From an uncultured Clostridia bacterium (GTDB taxonomy: Bacteria; Bacillota; Clostridia; Oscillospirales; Oscillospiraceae): a stretch of 17,645 bases of DNA. The stretch's first letter is position 1, and each line of letters begins with the position of its first letter. The notes beneath the pieces were generated by a model. The model worked only from the letters and a program-made list of their open reading frames with translations, had not been told where the DNA came from and did not search any database. A program made the translations under genes and the position numbers. The stretch lies in NCBI GenBank assembly GCA_946184215.1, contig CAMHER010000013.1, positions 1 through 17,645 on the forward strand, written 5' to 3'. Shown here in pieces: positions 1 through 6,140 of this stretch.

Positions 1-51
1 ATGATCGCGGACGGCGAGAGCTATGAGATCACCCTCACGACCGGCTGGTAA
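1..51 (+). CDS. C-terminal tail of an upstream protein (partial)
   Basis: Frame 1 is open from the left edge and ends in TAA at 49-51, giving a tail that reads MIADGESYEITLTTGW. The first codon in the window happens to be ATG, but nothing shows that it is a start, so I treat this as the 3' end of a gene that begins outside. The following ECF S-component gene overlaps it by 29 bases, which points to one operon. Small secreted DUF4430 proteins often precede ECF S components of this type in Clostridia, and the short beta-strand-like ending would fit, but 16 residues cannot prove it. Confidence 0.5.
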   Translation: MIADGESYEITLTTGW

Positions 52-577
52 GCTCTCTGCCAGGGAGATCTGCATCCTTGCGCTCTTGGGCGCGCTGCTC
101 TTTGCGACAAAGGCGGCTCTCTCCTCGATCCCGAACATCAACCTCAACGCCGTGATCCTCATCCTCACGACGGTCTTCTTCGGCTGGCGGGCGATGTATG
201 CCGTCGCTATCTACGTCATGCTCGAGGGACTGATCTTCGGCGGCGGGGTCTGGTGGTTCGGCTATCTCTACACCTGGCCGCTGCTGGTCGCGGTCGCGAT
301 GGCCTTCCGCAAAAACGATTCCGCGCTCGTGTGGGCGGTGATCGCGGCGGTGTTCGGCCTCGTGTTCGGGCCGCTGATGTATCTGGAGTGGTTCGCCATC
401 AACGGCGGCTGGGAGGGCTTTTTTGCCATGTGGGTCGCGGGCATCCCCTATGACCTGACGCACTGCGGCGGCAACTTTGTCTTCACGCTGGCGCTCTACC
501 GGCCGCTGTACCGGGTGATGGAAAAATACCTCGGCACGCCGGCGGTGCATGCATGTCAGATCTCCGAAGAAACATAG
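23..577 (+). CDS. ECF transporter S component (vitamin/micronutrient uptake)
   Basis: A 184-residue, strongly hydrophobic protein with about six membrane segments (roughly residues 16-36, 40-58, 60-80, 84-96, 103-125 and 145-165). This is the size and shape of the substrate-binding S subunit of energy-coupling factor transporters, which work with a shared EcfAAT module encoded elsewhere. The N-terminus has the usual short polar lead into helix 1 (ALLGALLF), and the middle is rich in Trp/Gly (VWWFGYLYTWP). The substrate is not readable; a neighbouring DUF4430-type protein would favour cobalamin or a related compound, but that is inference. ATG at 23 is the only in-frame start before helix 1; its ribosome binding site is weak (GGCGAG), so translation is probably coupled to the overlapping upstream gene. 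The gene ends just before a strong terminator. Confidence 0.75.
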   Translation: MRSPSRPAGKLSAREICILALLGALLFATKAALSSIPNINLNAVILILTTVFFGWRAMYAVAIYVMLEGLIFGGGVWWFGYLYTWPLLVAVAMAFRKNDSALVWAVIAAVFGLVFGPLMYLEWFAINGGWEGFFAMWVAGIPYDLTHCGGNFVFTLALYRPLYRVMEKYLGTPAVHACQISEET

Positions 578-580
578 CAA

Positions 581-617
581 AAAAACCTGTGAAAACAAAT
601 CGTTTTCACAGGTTTTT
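581..617. terminator. Bidirectional intrinsic terminator between ECF S gene and trpB2
   Basis: A perfect 16-bp stem (581-596 with 602-617) with a 5-base loop. The stem starts with an A-run and ends with a T-run, so it can act in both directions. It lies 4 bases after the ECF S-component stop and 37 bases beyond the trpB2 stop, serving both convergent genes. Confidence 0.92.
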
Positions 618-653
618 GTTATTTCCCGCTTTTCCCGCGGAGAGGGCGGAAAC

Positions 654-2042
654 TCAATCCTGTCCCGGCACCTGCGGCAGACCCGCAAAGCCGCGCGCAA
701 GATCCTCGTCCGTGGGGATATAGTCGCTCATCAATCCGTCGTTGAAATTCTGATACGCGACGAGATCGAAATAGCCCGTGCCGGTCAGACCGAAGAGGAT
801 GTCCTTTTCCTCGCCCGTCTCCTTGCACTTCAGGGCCTCGTCGATGGCGACGCGGATGGCGTGGCTGCTCTCCGGGGCGGGCAGGATGCCCTCGACGCGG
901 GCAAAGAGCTCCGCAGCCTCGAAGACCGAGGTCTGCTCGACGGCGCGGGCCTCCATCAGCCCGTCGGCGTAAAGCTGCGAGAGCGTGGGCGACATGCCGT
1001 GGAAGCGCAGCCCGCCGGCGTGGTTGGCCGAGGGGATGAAGCCGCTTCCGAGCGTGTACATCTTCGCCAGCGGGCAGATCATGCCCGTGTCGCAGAAGTC
1101 ATAGGCAAATTTGCCGCGCGTGAAGCTGGGGCAGGAGGCGGGCTCCACGGCAATGATGCGGTAATCCGCCTCGCCGCGCAGCTTCTCGCCCATGAAGGGG
1201 CTGATCAGGCCGCCCAGGTTCGACCCGCCGCCGGCGCAGCCGATGATGATGTCGGGCTTCACGCCGTATTTGTCCAGCGCGGTCTTGGCCTCAAGGCCGA
1301 TCACGCTCTGGTGCAGCAGCACCTGGTTGAGCACGCTGCCCAGCACATAGCGGTAGCCGGGGTTGGCGGTCGCAACCTCAACAGCCTCGGAAATCGCGCA
1401 GCCGAGGGAGCCGGTCGTGCCCGGGAACTCCTCCAGGATCCGGCGTCCCACGGCCGTGGTATTGGACGGGGACGGGGTCACCTCTGCGCCGTAGGTGCGC
1501 ATGACCTCGCGGCGGAAGGGCTTCTGCTCATAGCTGACCTTGACCATGAACACCTTGCAGTCGAGCCCGAGGTACGCGCAGGCCATCGACAGCGCGGTGC
1601 CCCACTGGCCGGCGCCGGTCTCGGTGGTCACGCCCTTCAAGCCCTGCTTCTTGGCGTAATAGGCCTGGGCGATGGCGGAGTTGAGCTTGTGGCTGCCGGA
1701 GGTGTTGTTGCCCTCGAACTTGTAATAGATATGCGCGGGCGTGCCGAGCTTTTCTTCCAGACAGTAGGCGCGCACCAGCGGCGAGGGGCGGTACATCTTG
1801 TAAAAGTCGCGGATCTCCTGCGGGATCGGAACATAGGCGGTGTCGTTGTCCAGCTCCTGCGCCACCAGCTCTTCGCAGAACACGGCGCCCAGCTCCTCGG
1901 CCGTCATCGGCTTGCCGGTGCCGGGGTTGAGCAGCGGCGCGGGCTTCGTCTTCATATCCGCGCGCATGTTGTACCAGGCCTGCGGGATCTCCTCCTCGGA
2001 AAGATAGATTTTATAGGGAATTTCAGGGGATTTCATACTCAT
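654..2042 (-). CDS. trpB: Tryptophan synthase beta chain, TrpB2 type (standalone)
   Basis: PLP enzyme that condenses indole with L-serine (or, for some TrpB2 enzymes, phosphoserine) to make L-tryptophan. The PLP lysine is in the GSHKLN motif (about K119), with a glycine-rich phosphate-binding loop (CAGGGSNLGG) later on. Length (462 aa), the long N-terminal extension (IYLSEEEIPQAWYNMRAD) and the block YRPSPLVRA mark the TrpB2 subfamily rather than TrpB1. No trpA or other trp gene is adjacent, so it may salvage free indole; that is inference. I chose ATG at 2042 because GAAAGGAG (2051-2058) lies 8 bases upstream; an in-frame TTG at 2060 sits inside that ribosome binding site. It is preceded by a Trp T-box leader, which predicts expression when charged tRNA-Trp is scarce. 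Confidence 0.95.
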   Translation of the reverse strand: MSMKSPEIPYKIYLSEEEIPQAWYNMRADMKTKPAPLLNPGTGKPMTAEELGAVFCEELVAQELDNDTAYVPIPQEIRDFYKMYRPSPLVRAYCLEEKLGTPAHIYYKFEGNNTSGSHKLNSAIAQAYYAKKQGLKGVTTETGAGQWGTALSMACAYLGLDCKVFMVKVSYEQKPFRREVMRTYGAEVTPSPSNTTAVGRRILEEFPGTTGSLGCAISEAVEVATANPGYRYVLGSVLNQVLLHQSVIGLEAKTALDKYGVKPDIIIGCAGGGSNLGGLISPFMGEKLRGEADYRIIAVEPASCPSFTRGKFAYDFCDTGMICPLAKMYTLGSGFIPSANHAGGLRFHGMSPTLSQLYADGLMEARAVEQTSVFEAAELFARVEGILPAPESSHAIRVAIDEALKCKETGEEKDILFGLTGTGYFDLVAYQNFNDGLMSDYIPTDEDLARGFAGLPQVPGQD

Positions 2043-2097
2043 GGTTTTTTCTCCTTTCAATGATCATGACGGGCGGTTTTTTCTTCCTGCTTGACGC

Positions 2098-2133
2098 TTA
2101 CCGCCGCCATCGCCTTCCGGGGATCTGTTTCAT
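2098..2133 (-). CDS. Possible 11-codon micro-ORF between T-box terminator and trpB2
   Basis: After the T-box terminator and before trpB2 the mRNA carries CAGGAGGGCTTGCAGT followed by ATG and an 11-residue frame, MKQIPGRRWRR, ending in TAA. The Shine-Dalgarno is near-perfect and 9 bases from the ATG. The peptide holds one Trp codon inside a run of arginine codons. It could be a leader peptide, a translational spacer, or chance. There is no conservation evidence available here, so the call is weak. Confidence 0.25.
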   Translation of the reverse strand: MKQIPGRRWRR

Positions 2134-2150
2134 ACTGCAAGCCCTCCTGA

Positions 2151-2429
2151 AAAAACAAAAAATCCCATCCCAGCATCTGTGCTGGGACAGGAAACTTCCT
2201 GCGGTGCCACCCGGCTTGGCGCTCCTGATAAAGCGCCCTCTTTTCGCATACGGTCATATGCGGATCGTTGTTAACGGAGAAGTCCGCTCCGTCGCCCATA
2301 CTCCGCCCTGGGGGCGTTTCTGTTTGCCCTCGGAAGTCCATTCGGTCCGGCACTTTCCGCCGCGATCACAGCATCCGCGGCTCTCTGCGGGAAAGGAGGG
2401 GAGACCTACTCACTCTTCCTCTTCGGTTT
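2151..2429 (-). promoter_or_regulatory. T-box riboswitch leader, tryptophan specific (specifier UGG)
   Basis: This 5' leader of trpB2 binds uncharged tRNA and switches between terminator and antiterminator. The T-box proper, CCGGGTGGCACCGC, is at 2214-2201; it contains the TGGC that pairs with the free NCCA end of tRNA. It is followed by an intrinsic terminator (8-bp stem 2187-2180 with 2175-2168, then a T-rich stretch to about 2151). In the 3' side of Stem I the sequence GAATGGAC matches the usual layout GAA-specifier-AC, giving codon UGG (2340-2338), which is tryptophan. The upstream part (GAGAGCCGCGG...) fits the Stem I arm. The specificity agrees with the downstream gene, an independent check. 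Exact ends of the leader are estimates. Confidence 0.93.
2168..2187 (-). terminator. T-box regulatory terminator
   Basis: An 8-bp stem (TCCCAGCA with TGCTGGGA, loop CAGA) followed on the minus strand by TGGGATTTTTTG and a further T-run. It lies directly after the T-box sequence, where the regulated terminator of a T-box leader belongs. Confidence 0.88.
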
Positions 2430-2435
2430 GGCTGC

Positions 2436-2464
2436 ATGATACCACGCGCCCGCGCCCTTGTCAA
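2436..2464 (-). promoter_or_regulatory. Sigma-A promoter of the T-box/trpB2 unit
   Basis: Perfect -35 TTGACA (2464-2459), a 17-base spacer, and -10 TATCAT (2441-2436) on the minus strand. The predicted start of transcription, near 2429, is at the beginning of the T-box leader. Confidence 0.88.
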
Positions 2465-2499
2465 GAAAAATTTCAGCGATTTAAAGCGACACGCTCACT

Positions 2500-2721
2500 C
2501 TAAGCAAATAAAATCAGAACAATACCGATCAAAAGCAGAACGATCCCGGCAGCAAACTCGATCAGTCCGACCCTGCGGGCATATTGGTCTCCTTTCCGCC
2601 CCGCTTCCCGTTCCGCTTTGAAATCGTTGATCAAATCATATTTCTTCCTGAAATATATAAAATAGCCAAACACCAAAAACGCCAAACCCAATATGATCGT
2701 GGTTGTTTTCAAAACGATCAT
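2500..2721 (-). CDS. Small two-helix membrane protein (DUF3784-like)
   Basis: 73 residues with two membrane segments, about 7-24 and 53-72, joined by a charged loop (RKKYDLINDFKAEREAGRKGDQYARR). This hairpin arrangement, helix, KKYxLI, basic loop, helix, resembles the small DUF3784 membrane proteins of Firmicutes, but the family call is tentative and no function is known. ATG at 2721 was chosen because GGGAGG lies 6 bases upstream. The open frame continues further upstream but only through hairpin sequence and the tRNA gene, so it is not coding there. No clear promoter was found close by; it may be read from the tRNA-Leu promoter if the intervening hairpins do not stop transcription. The trpB2 promoter begins 36 bases after its stop. 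Confidence 0.7.
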   Translation of the reverse strand: MIVLKTTTIILGLAFLVFGYFIYFRKKYDLINDFKAEREAGRKGDQYARRVGLIEFAAGIVLLLIGIVLILFA

Positions 2722-2796
2722 CGGACACCTCCCAAAAAGACCGCGCAAAACACAAAATCGGAATACCTTGTGAGACCTCCGCTTTAGAAGGGAAAC

Positions 2797-2887
2797 GCCC
2801 CGGTGCACAAGTGAGGAAATGACAACCGTTTTTGCGATTGTCATTTCCAAGCCGTGCGGAGTGATCTCAGATCTGGTGCACCGGGGC
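2797..2887. repeat. Nested inverted repeat (12-bp outer arms, 11-bp inner arms)
   Basis: Outer arms GCCCCGGTGCAC (2797-2808) and GTGCACCGGGGC (2876-2887) are perfect complements. Inside, GGAAATGACAA (2815-2825) pairs with TTGTCATTTCC (2838-2848). The two levels are separated by a 6-base and a 27-base internal loop. No protein frame fits, and there is no obvious target-site duplication. It could be a structured RNA, a REP-like or MITE-like repeat, or a protein-binding cruciform. Confidence 0.7.
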
Positions 2888-2907
2888 AATCCAAATTCAA
2901 TCCCATA

Positions 2908-2942
2908 CCGTCGCAAAGCCCAACGAAGTGGGTTTGCGACGG
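2908..2942. repeat. 14-bp hairpin with a single bulge
   Basis: Arms 2908-2922 and 2929-2942 pair over 14 bp with one bulged base (G2918) and a 6-base loop. It belongs to a chain of four hairpins between the small membrane protein gene and tRNA-Leu. No terminator-like T-run follows it on either strand. Confidence 0.65.
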
Positions 2943-2950
2943 AAAAGGAA

Positions 2951-3013
2951 AAACAAGATCGCCGGTCGATGTGGCGGTGCGTGTGCCGCCACAAGACCTT
3001 GCGGTCTTGTTTT
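2951..3013 (-). terminator. Hairpin cluster downstream of tRNA-Leu, probable terminator
   Basis: Two adjacent hairpins, ACAAGACC/GGTCTTGT (2991-2998 with 3003-3010, tetraloop GCAA on the minus strand) and TGTGGCGG/CCGCCACA (2970-2977 with 2986-2993), share bases and so are partly exclusive. In addition AAACAAGA on the minus strand (3013-3006) can pair with TCTTGTTT (2958-2951) to enclose both, and this distal arm runs into a T-rich stretch. The position, 5 bases after the tRNA 3' end, suggests termination or processing of the tRNA transcript. Confidence 0.5.
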
Positions 3014-3017
3014 GACA

Positions 3018-3104
3018 TGGTGCCGGTGGCCCGACTCGAACGGGTACGCTGCAAAACAGCAAGGGATTTTAAGTCCCTGGTGTCTACCATTCCACCACAC
3101 CGGC
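3018..3104 (-). tRNA. tRNA-Leu (anticodon UAA)
   Basis: An 87-base class II tRNA. The 7-bp acceptor stem GCCGGTG/CACCGGC is perfect, and the CCA end is encoded (3020-3018). The anticodon arm AGGGA-CTTAAAA-TCCCT gives anticodon UAA (3071-3069), reading the leucine codon UUA. A long variable arm (TGCTGTTTTGCAGCG) and the T loop GTTCGAGTC are present. It has its own promoter directly upstream. Confidence 0.97.
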
Positions 3105-3118
3105 ATATATCGAGTATA

Positions 3119-3147
3119 AATTTACCACCGGCGCACGGAGCTGTCAA
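3119..3147 (-). promoter_or_regulatory. Promoter of tRNA-Leu
   Basis: Minus-strand TTGACA (3147-3142), a 17-base spacer and TAAATT (3124-3119). The start of transcription would fall a few bases before the mature tRNA 5' end at 3104. Confidence 0.8.
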
Positions 3148-3161
3148 GGCTCGGCTTCCGC

Positions 3162-3191
3162 TTGACCGCAGGGGGCAGAATCGGGTATACT
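3162..3191 (+). promoter_or_regulatory. Promoter of the rhodanese / GTPase-NYN / ylmH operon
   Basis: TTGACC (3162-3167), an 18-base spacer and TATACT (3186-3191) on the plus strand, with the ATG of the first gene 32 bases beyond the -10. It diverges from the tRNA-Leu promoter in the same gap. No other promoter is visible before 6876, so the three genes are probably co-transcribed. Confidence 0.75.
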
Positions 3192-3222
3192 TCTTGCGTA
3201 AAAGAGAGGAAACGGTGATAGT

Positions 3223-3531
3223 ATGGTACGAAAGATCACATTCAAAGAGGCGGGGCGCATCCTTGCGGAGGAGAAAAACGCCGTGCTGCTCGACGTGCGC
3301 GAGGAGGACGAATACATCACCGGCCACGCGATCGACGCGCTGTTGCTGCCCGTTGACGAGATCACGCCGCAGCGCGCGGCGGAGGCGCTGCCGGACAGGG
3401 ACGCGCCGATCCTTGTCTACTGCCGCAGCGGACGGCGCAGCCGCCGGGCGGCGAAGCTGCTCGACGGCTTCGGCTATACACAGCTTTACGACCTCGGCAG
3501 CCTGATCGGCTGGCCGTACGGACTGGAATAA
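3223..3531 (+). CDS. Single-domain rhodanese-like sulfurtransferase
   Basis: A 102-residue protein with one rhodanese domain. It has the CH2A-like region LLDVREEDEYITGHAIDALLLPV and the active-site loop VYCRSGRRSRRAA, in which the cysteine (about residue 67) would carry a persulfide. The family moves sulfane sulfur to acceptors such as cyanide, thiols or tRNA-modification enzymes; the partner here is unknown. ATG at 3223 follows AGAGGA at a rather long distance (about 12 bases). It is the first gene of a three-gene unit and ends 14 bases before the GTPase-NYN gene. Whether it contributes to the translation-related role inferred for the other two, for example through RNA thiolation, cannot be told from sequence. 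Confidence 0.88.
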   Translation: MVRKITFKEAGRILAEEKNAVLLDVREEDEYITGHAIDALLLPVDEITPQRAAEALPDRDAPILVYCRSGRRSRRAAKLLDGFGYTQLYDLGSLIGWPYGLE

Positions 3532-3545
3532 AAAGGAGTATTGCC

Positions 3546-6140
3546 ATGAGCAACGCCGCGGCGCTCCCAAAAGAGAATATTTGCGTCGGCCTGCTGGCCC
3601 ATGTAGACGCGGGGAAGACCACGCTTTCCGAGGCGATGCTCTACCTCTCCGGACGGCTGCGGAAGCTGGGGCGCGTCGATCACCGCGACAGCTTTCTCGA
3701 CACCCACCGCCTGGAGCGTGAGCGGGGCATTACGATTTTCTCCAAGCAGGCCGTTGTCGAGCTGCCAAAGCACACCGTCACGCTGATGGACACGCCGGGG
3801 CATGTGGACTTTGCCGCGGAAACGGAGCGGACACTCGGCGTGCTCGACTGCGCGGTGCTCATCATCAGCGGTCTTGACGGCGTGCAGGCCCATACCGAGA
3901 CACTCTGGCGGCTTTTGAAGCGAAACGGCGTGCCCTGCTTTGTGTTTGTGACAAAAATGGATCTCTCGGTGCGGCCGCGTGAGGAGCTGCTGGCGGAACT
4001 GCAGACGCGCCTGGACGAGCGCTGCGTGGATTTTTCCCGGCGGGACGAGACCTTCCGGGAGCAGATCGCCCTCTGCGACGAGGCGATGATGGACAGGATC
4101 CTCTCCGGCGGCGAGCCGTCGGACGAGGAGCTGGCCGGCCTGATCGCGCGCCGGGCGCTGTTCCCCTGCTTCTTCGGCTCGGGGCTGCGGCTTGACGGCG
4201 TGGAGGAGCTGCTCCAGGCCATCGACGCTCTTGCGCCGGTGCGCGAGAGAAAGGAAGCTTTCGCCGCGCGGGTGTTCAAGCTTGCCCACGACCCACAGGG
4301 GACGCGGCTGTGCTTTCTCAAGCTGCTGGGCGGCGAGCTGGCGACACGGCAGACGCTGCGCTATCGCGGCGCGGACGGACAGGAGCGGGAGGAGAAGATC
4401 ACCCAACTGCGCCTGTATTCCGGCGCCAAATTTGACGCGGTGGAGCGCGCCTTTCCCGGACAGGTGGTGGCCGCGGCGGGCCTGTCCGATATCCGCCCGG
4501 GTCAGGGTCTGGGCGCCGCAGCGGACGCGCCGGCGGCCGAGCTTGAGGCGGTGATGGGCTACCGGGTGGTGCCGCCCGCGGGCGTCGATCCCGTACAGAT
4601 GCTGCCAAAGCTGCAGCTGCTGCAGGAGGAGGATCCCCAGCTCTGTGTTGCCTGGAACGAGAGAAAGAAACAGATCGAGCTGCGTCTGATGGGACAGGTG
4701 CAGCGCGAGGTGATCGAGCGTCTGGTCAAAGACCGCTTTGACTGGGCCATCACCCTTGACGCCGGTCACGTCCTCTACCGCGAGACGATCGCGGAACGGG
4801 TCGAGGGCGTGGGGCATTTCGAGCCGCTGCGCCACTATGCCGAGGTGCACCTGATCCTGGAGCCGCTGCCGCGCGGCAGCGGCCTTGTCTTTGACACGGT
4901 CTGCAGCGAGGACGCGTTGGACCGCAACTGGCAGCGCCTGATCCTGACGCATCTGGCCGAAAAGACGCACCTGGGCGTGCTGACCGGCGCGCCCATCACG
5001 GATATGAAAATCACCCTGGCGGCCGGACGGGCTCACATCAAGCACACCGAGGGCGGCGATTTCCGCGAGGCTACCTACCGCGCCGTGCGGCAGGGCCTGA
5101 TGCGCGCGAAGAGCGTGCTCCTCGAGCCCTGGTATGCCTTCACCATCGAGCTGCCGGGGGAGAATATCGGCCGCGCCATGAGCGATATTCGGGAAAAGCA
5201 CGGCAGCTTCGACGCGCCTCAGAGCAACGGCGAGACGGCCTGTCTGCGGGGCAGCGTGCCCTGCGCGGCCATGGGCGGCTATGCCGAGGAGCTGATGAGC
5301 TATTCCCGGGGCCGCGGCCGGATCAGCCTGCGGCCGGACGGCTACCGGCCCTGCCGCGACCAGGCGGCGGTCGTTGCCGCCGCCGGCTATGACCCGACCT
5401 CGGACACGGACAACACCCCCGACAGTGTGTTCTGCGCCCACGGCGGCGGCTTCACGGTGAAGTGGAATGAGGTGGAGAACTATATGCACCTCGAAAGCTG
5501 CCTGCGCGCCCCGAGCGAGGCGCCGCAGCTGCGGCAGCGCGCCTCTCTGTCCATCGATGAGCGCGAGCTTGAGACCATCATGGAGCGGGAGTTCGGTCCC
5601 ATCCGGCGGCCGCAGTACAGCGCGGGGATAAAAAACGAGGCTGTCGCCTCCGCACCGGCGGCGTCGCGCCGGGCGTATTTGATCGTGGACGGCTATAACC
5701 TGATCTTCGCCTGGGACGAGCTCAAGGCGCTGGCCGCCGAGCGGCTGGATCTGGCCCGCGGGCGGCTGATGGACATGCTCTCGAGCTACTGCGGCTTTAC
5801 GAAAAGCGAGCTGGTGCTGGTCTTCGACGGCTACCGTACCCCCGGCAATCCCGGTACGCGGGAGGATTATCACAACATCCACGTCGTCTTCACCCCCGCC
5901 GGAGAGACCGGCGACATGTATATCGAACGACTTGCGGACGAGATCGGAAAGAACTACGATGTGCGCGTCGTGACCAGCGACAACCTGATCCGCCTCTCCG
6001 CGCTGCGCTCCGGCGTGCTCCGCACCGGCTCAAAGGAATTTGCCGGCGAGGTGGAGTGGGTGCTGGGGCAGATCGACGAGGTCTTGAAGAAAAGCAATCA
6101 GGGCGCACATCAGACCAAACTGAAGGATGGAAGATTATAA
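3546..6140 (+). CDS. TetM/EF-G-like translational GTPase fused to C-terminal YacP/Rae1-type NYN nuclease domain
   Basis: 864 residues. The N-terminal two thirds is a ribosome-protection-type GTPase: P-loop AHVDAGKTT (18-26), switch I RERGITI (58-64), DTPGHVDF (82-89), TKMD (136-139), then the EF-G-like domains to about residue 600. At the place of the TetM domain IV loop with YSPVST, which displaces tetracycline, this protein has AHIKHTEGG (496-504), so resistance is unlikely. A linker with VFCAHGGGF (C630, H632) follows. From about 707 to 855 lies a YacP-like NYN domain with acidic motifs VDGYN (D715), FDGYR (D761) and TSDN (D812), expected to bind metal and cut RNA. In Bacillus, the YacP homologue Rae1 cuts mRNA in the ribosomal A site. 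AAAGGAG sits 7 bases before the ATG. Some databases label such proteins tetracycline resistance; I think translation surveillance is more likely. Confidence 0.9.
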   Translation: MSNAAALPKENICVGLLAHVDAGKTTLSEAMLYLSGRLRKLGRVDHRDSFLDTHRLERERGITIFSKQAVVELPKHTVTLMDTPGHVDFAAETERTLGVLDCAVLIISGLDGVQAHTETLWRLLKRNGVPCFVFVTKMDLSVRPREELLAELQTRLDERCVDFSRRDETFREQIALCDEAMMDRILSGGEPSDEELAGLIARRALFPCFFGSGLRLDGVEELLQAIDALAPVRERKEAFAARVFKLAHDPQGTRLCFLKLLGGELATRQTLRYRGADGQEREEKITQLRLYSGAKFDAVERAFPGQVVAAAGLSDIRPGQGLGAAADAPAAELEAVMGYRVVPPAGVDPVQMLPKLQLLQEEDPQLCVAWNERKKQIELRLMGQVQREVIERLVKDRFDWAITLDAGHVLYRETIAERVEGVGHFEPLRHYAEVHLILEPLPRGSGLVFDTVCSEDALDRNWQRLILTHLAEKTHLGVLTGAPITDMKITLAAGRAHIKHTEGGDFREATYRAVRQGLMRAKSVLLEPWYAFTIELPGENIGRAMSDIREKHGSFDAPQSNGETACLRGSVPCAAMGGYAEELMSYSRGRGRISLRPDGYRPCRDQAAVVAAAGYDPTSDTDNTPDSVFCAHGGGFTVKWNEVENYMHLESCLRAPSEAPQLRQRASLSIDERELETIMEREFGPIRRPQYSAGIKNEAVASAPAASRRAYLIVDGYNLIFAWDELKALAAERLDLARGRLMDMLSSYCGFTKSELVLVFDGYRTPGNPGTREDYHNIHVVFTPAGETGDMYIERLADEIGKNYDVRVVTSDNLIRLSALRSGVLRTGSKEFAGEVEWVLGQIDEVLKKSNQGAHQTKLKDGRL

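Noticed and set aside
2043..2060. TTG start for trpB2 at 2060
   Set aside because: It lies inside the GAAAGGAG ribosome binding site that serves ATG 2042.
549..2063. 504-residue open frame on the plus strand
   Set aside because: Antisense to trpB2, whose motifs, ribosome binding site and T-box are unambiguous; it also begins inside the ECF S gene and crosses a terminator.
2841..3106. Small minus-strand frames of 69 and 73 residues
   Set aside because: They overlap tRNA-Leu and the hairpin chain and have no ribosome binding site.
2722..3570. Upstream extension of the small membrane protein to 356 residues
   Set aside because: The extension would read through tRNA-Leu, the hairpin block and antisense of the rhodanese; GGGAGG before 2721 marks the real start.
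3486..5882. 798-residue open frame on the minus strand
   Set aside because: It is antisense to the GTPase-NYN gene, has no family motifs, and is a product of high-GC codon bias (His/Arg/Ala/Gln-rich translation).
3546..6140. Annotation as a tetracycline resistance gene
   Set aside because: The TetM-like core is real, but the tetracycline-displacing loop is missing and an NYN domain is fused at the C-terminus; flanking genes are chromosomal translation genes, with no mobile element.
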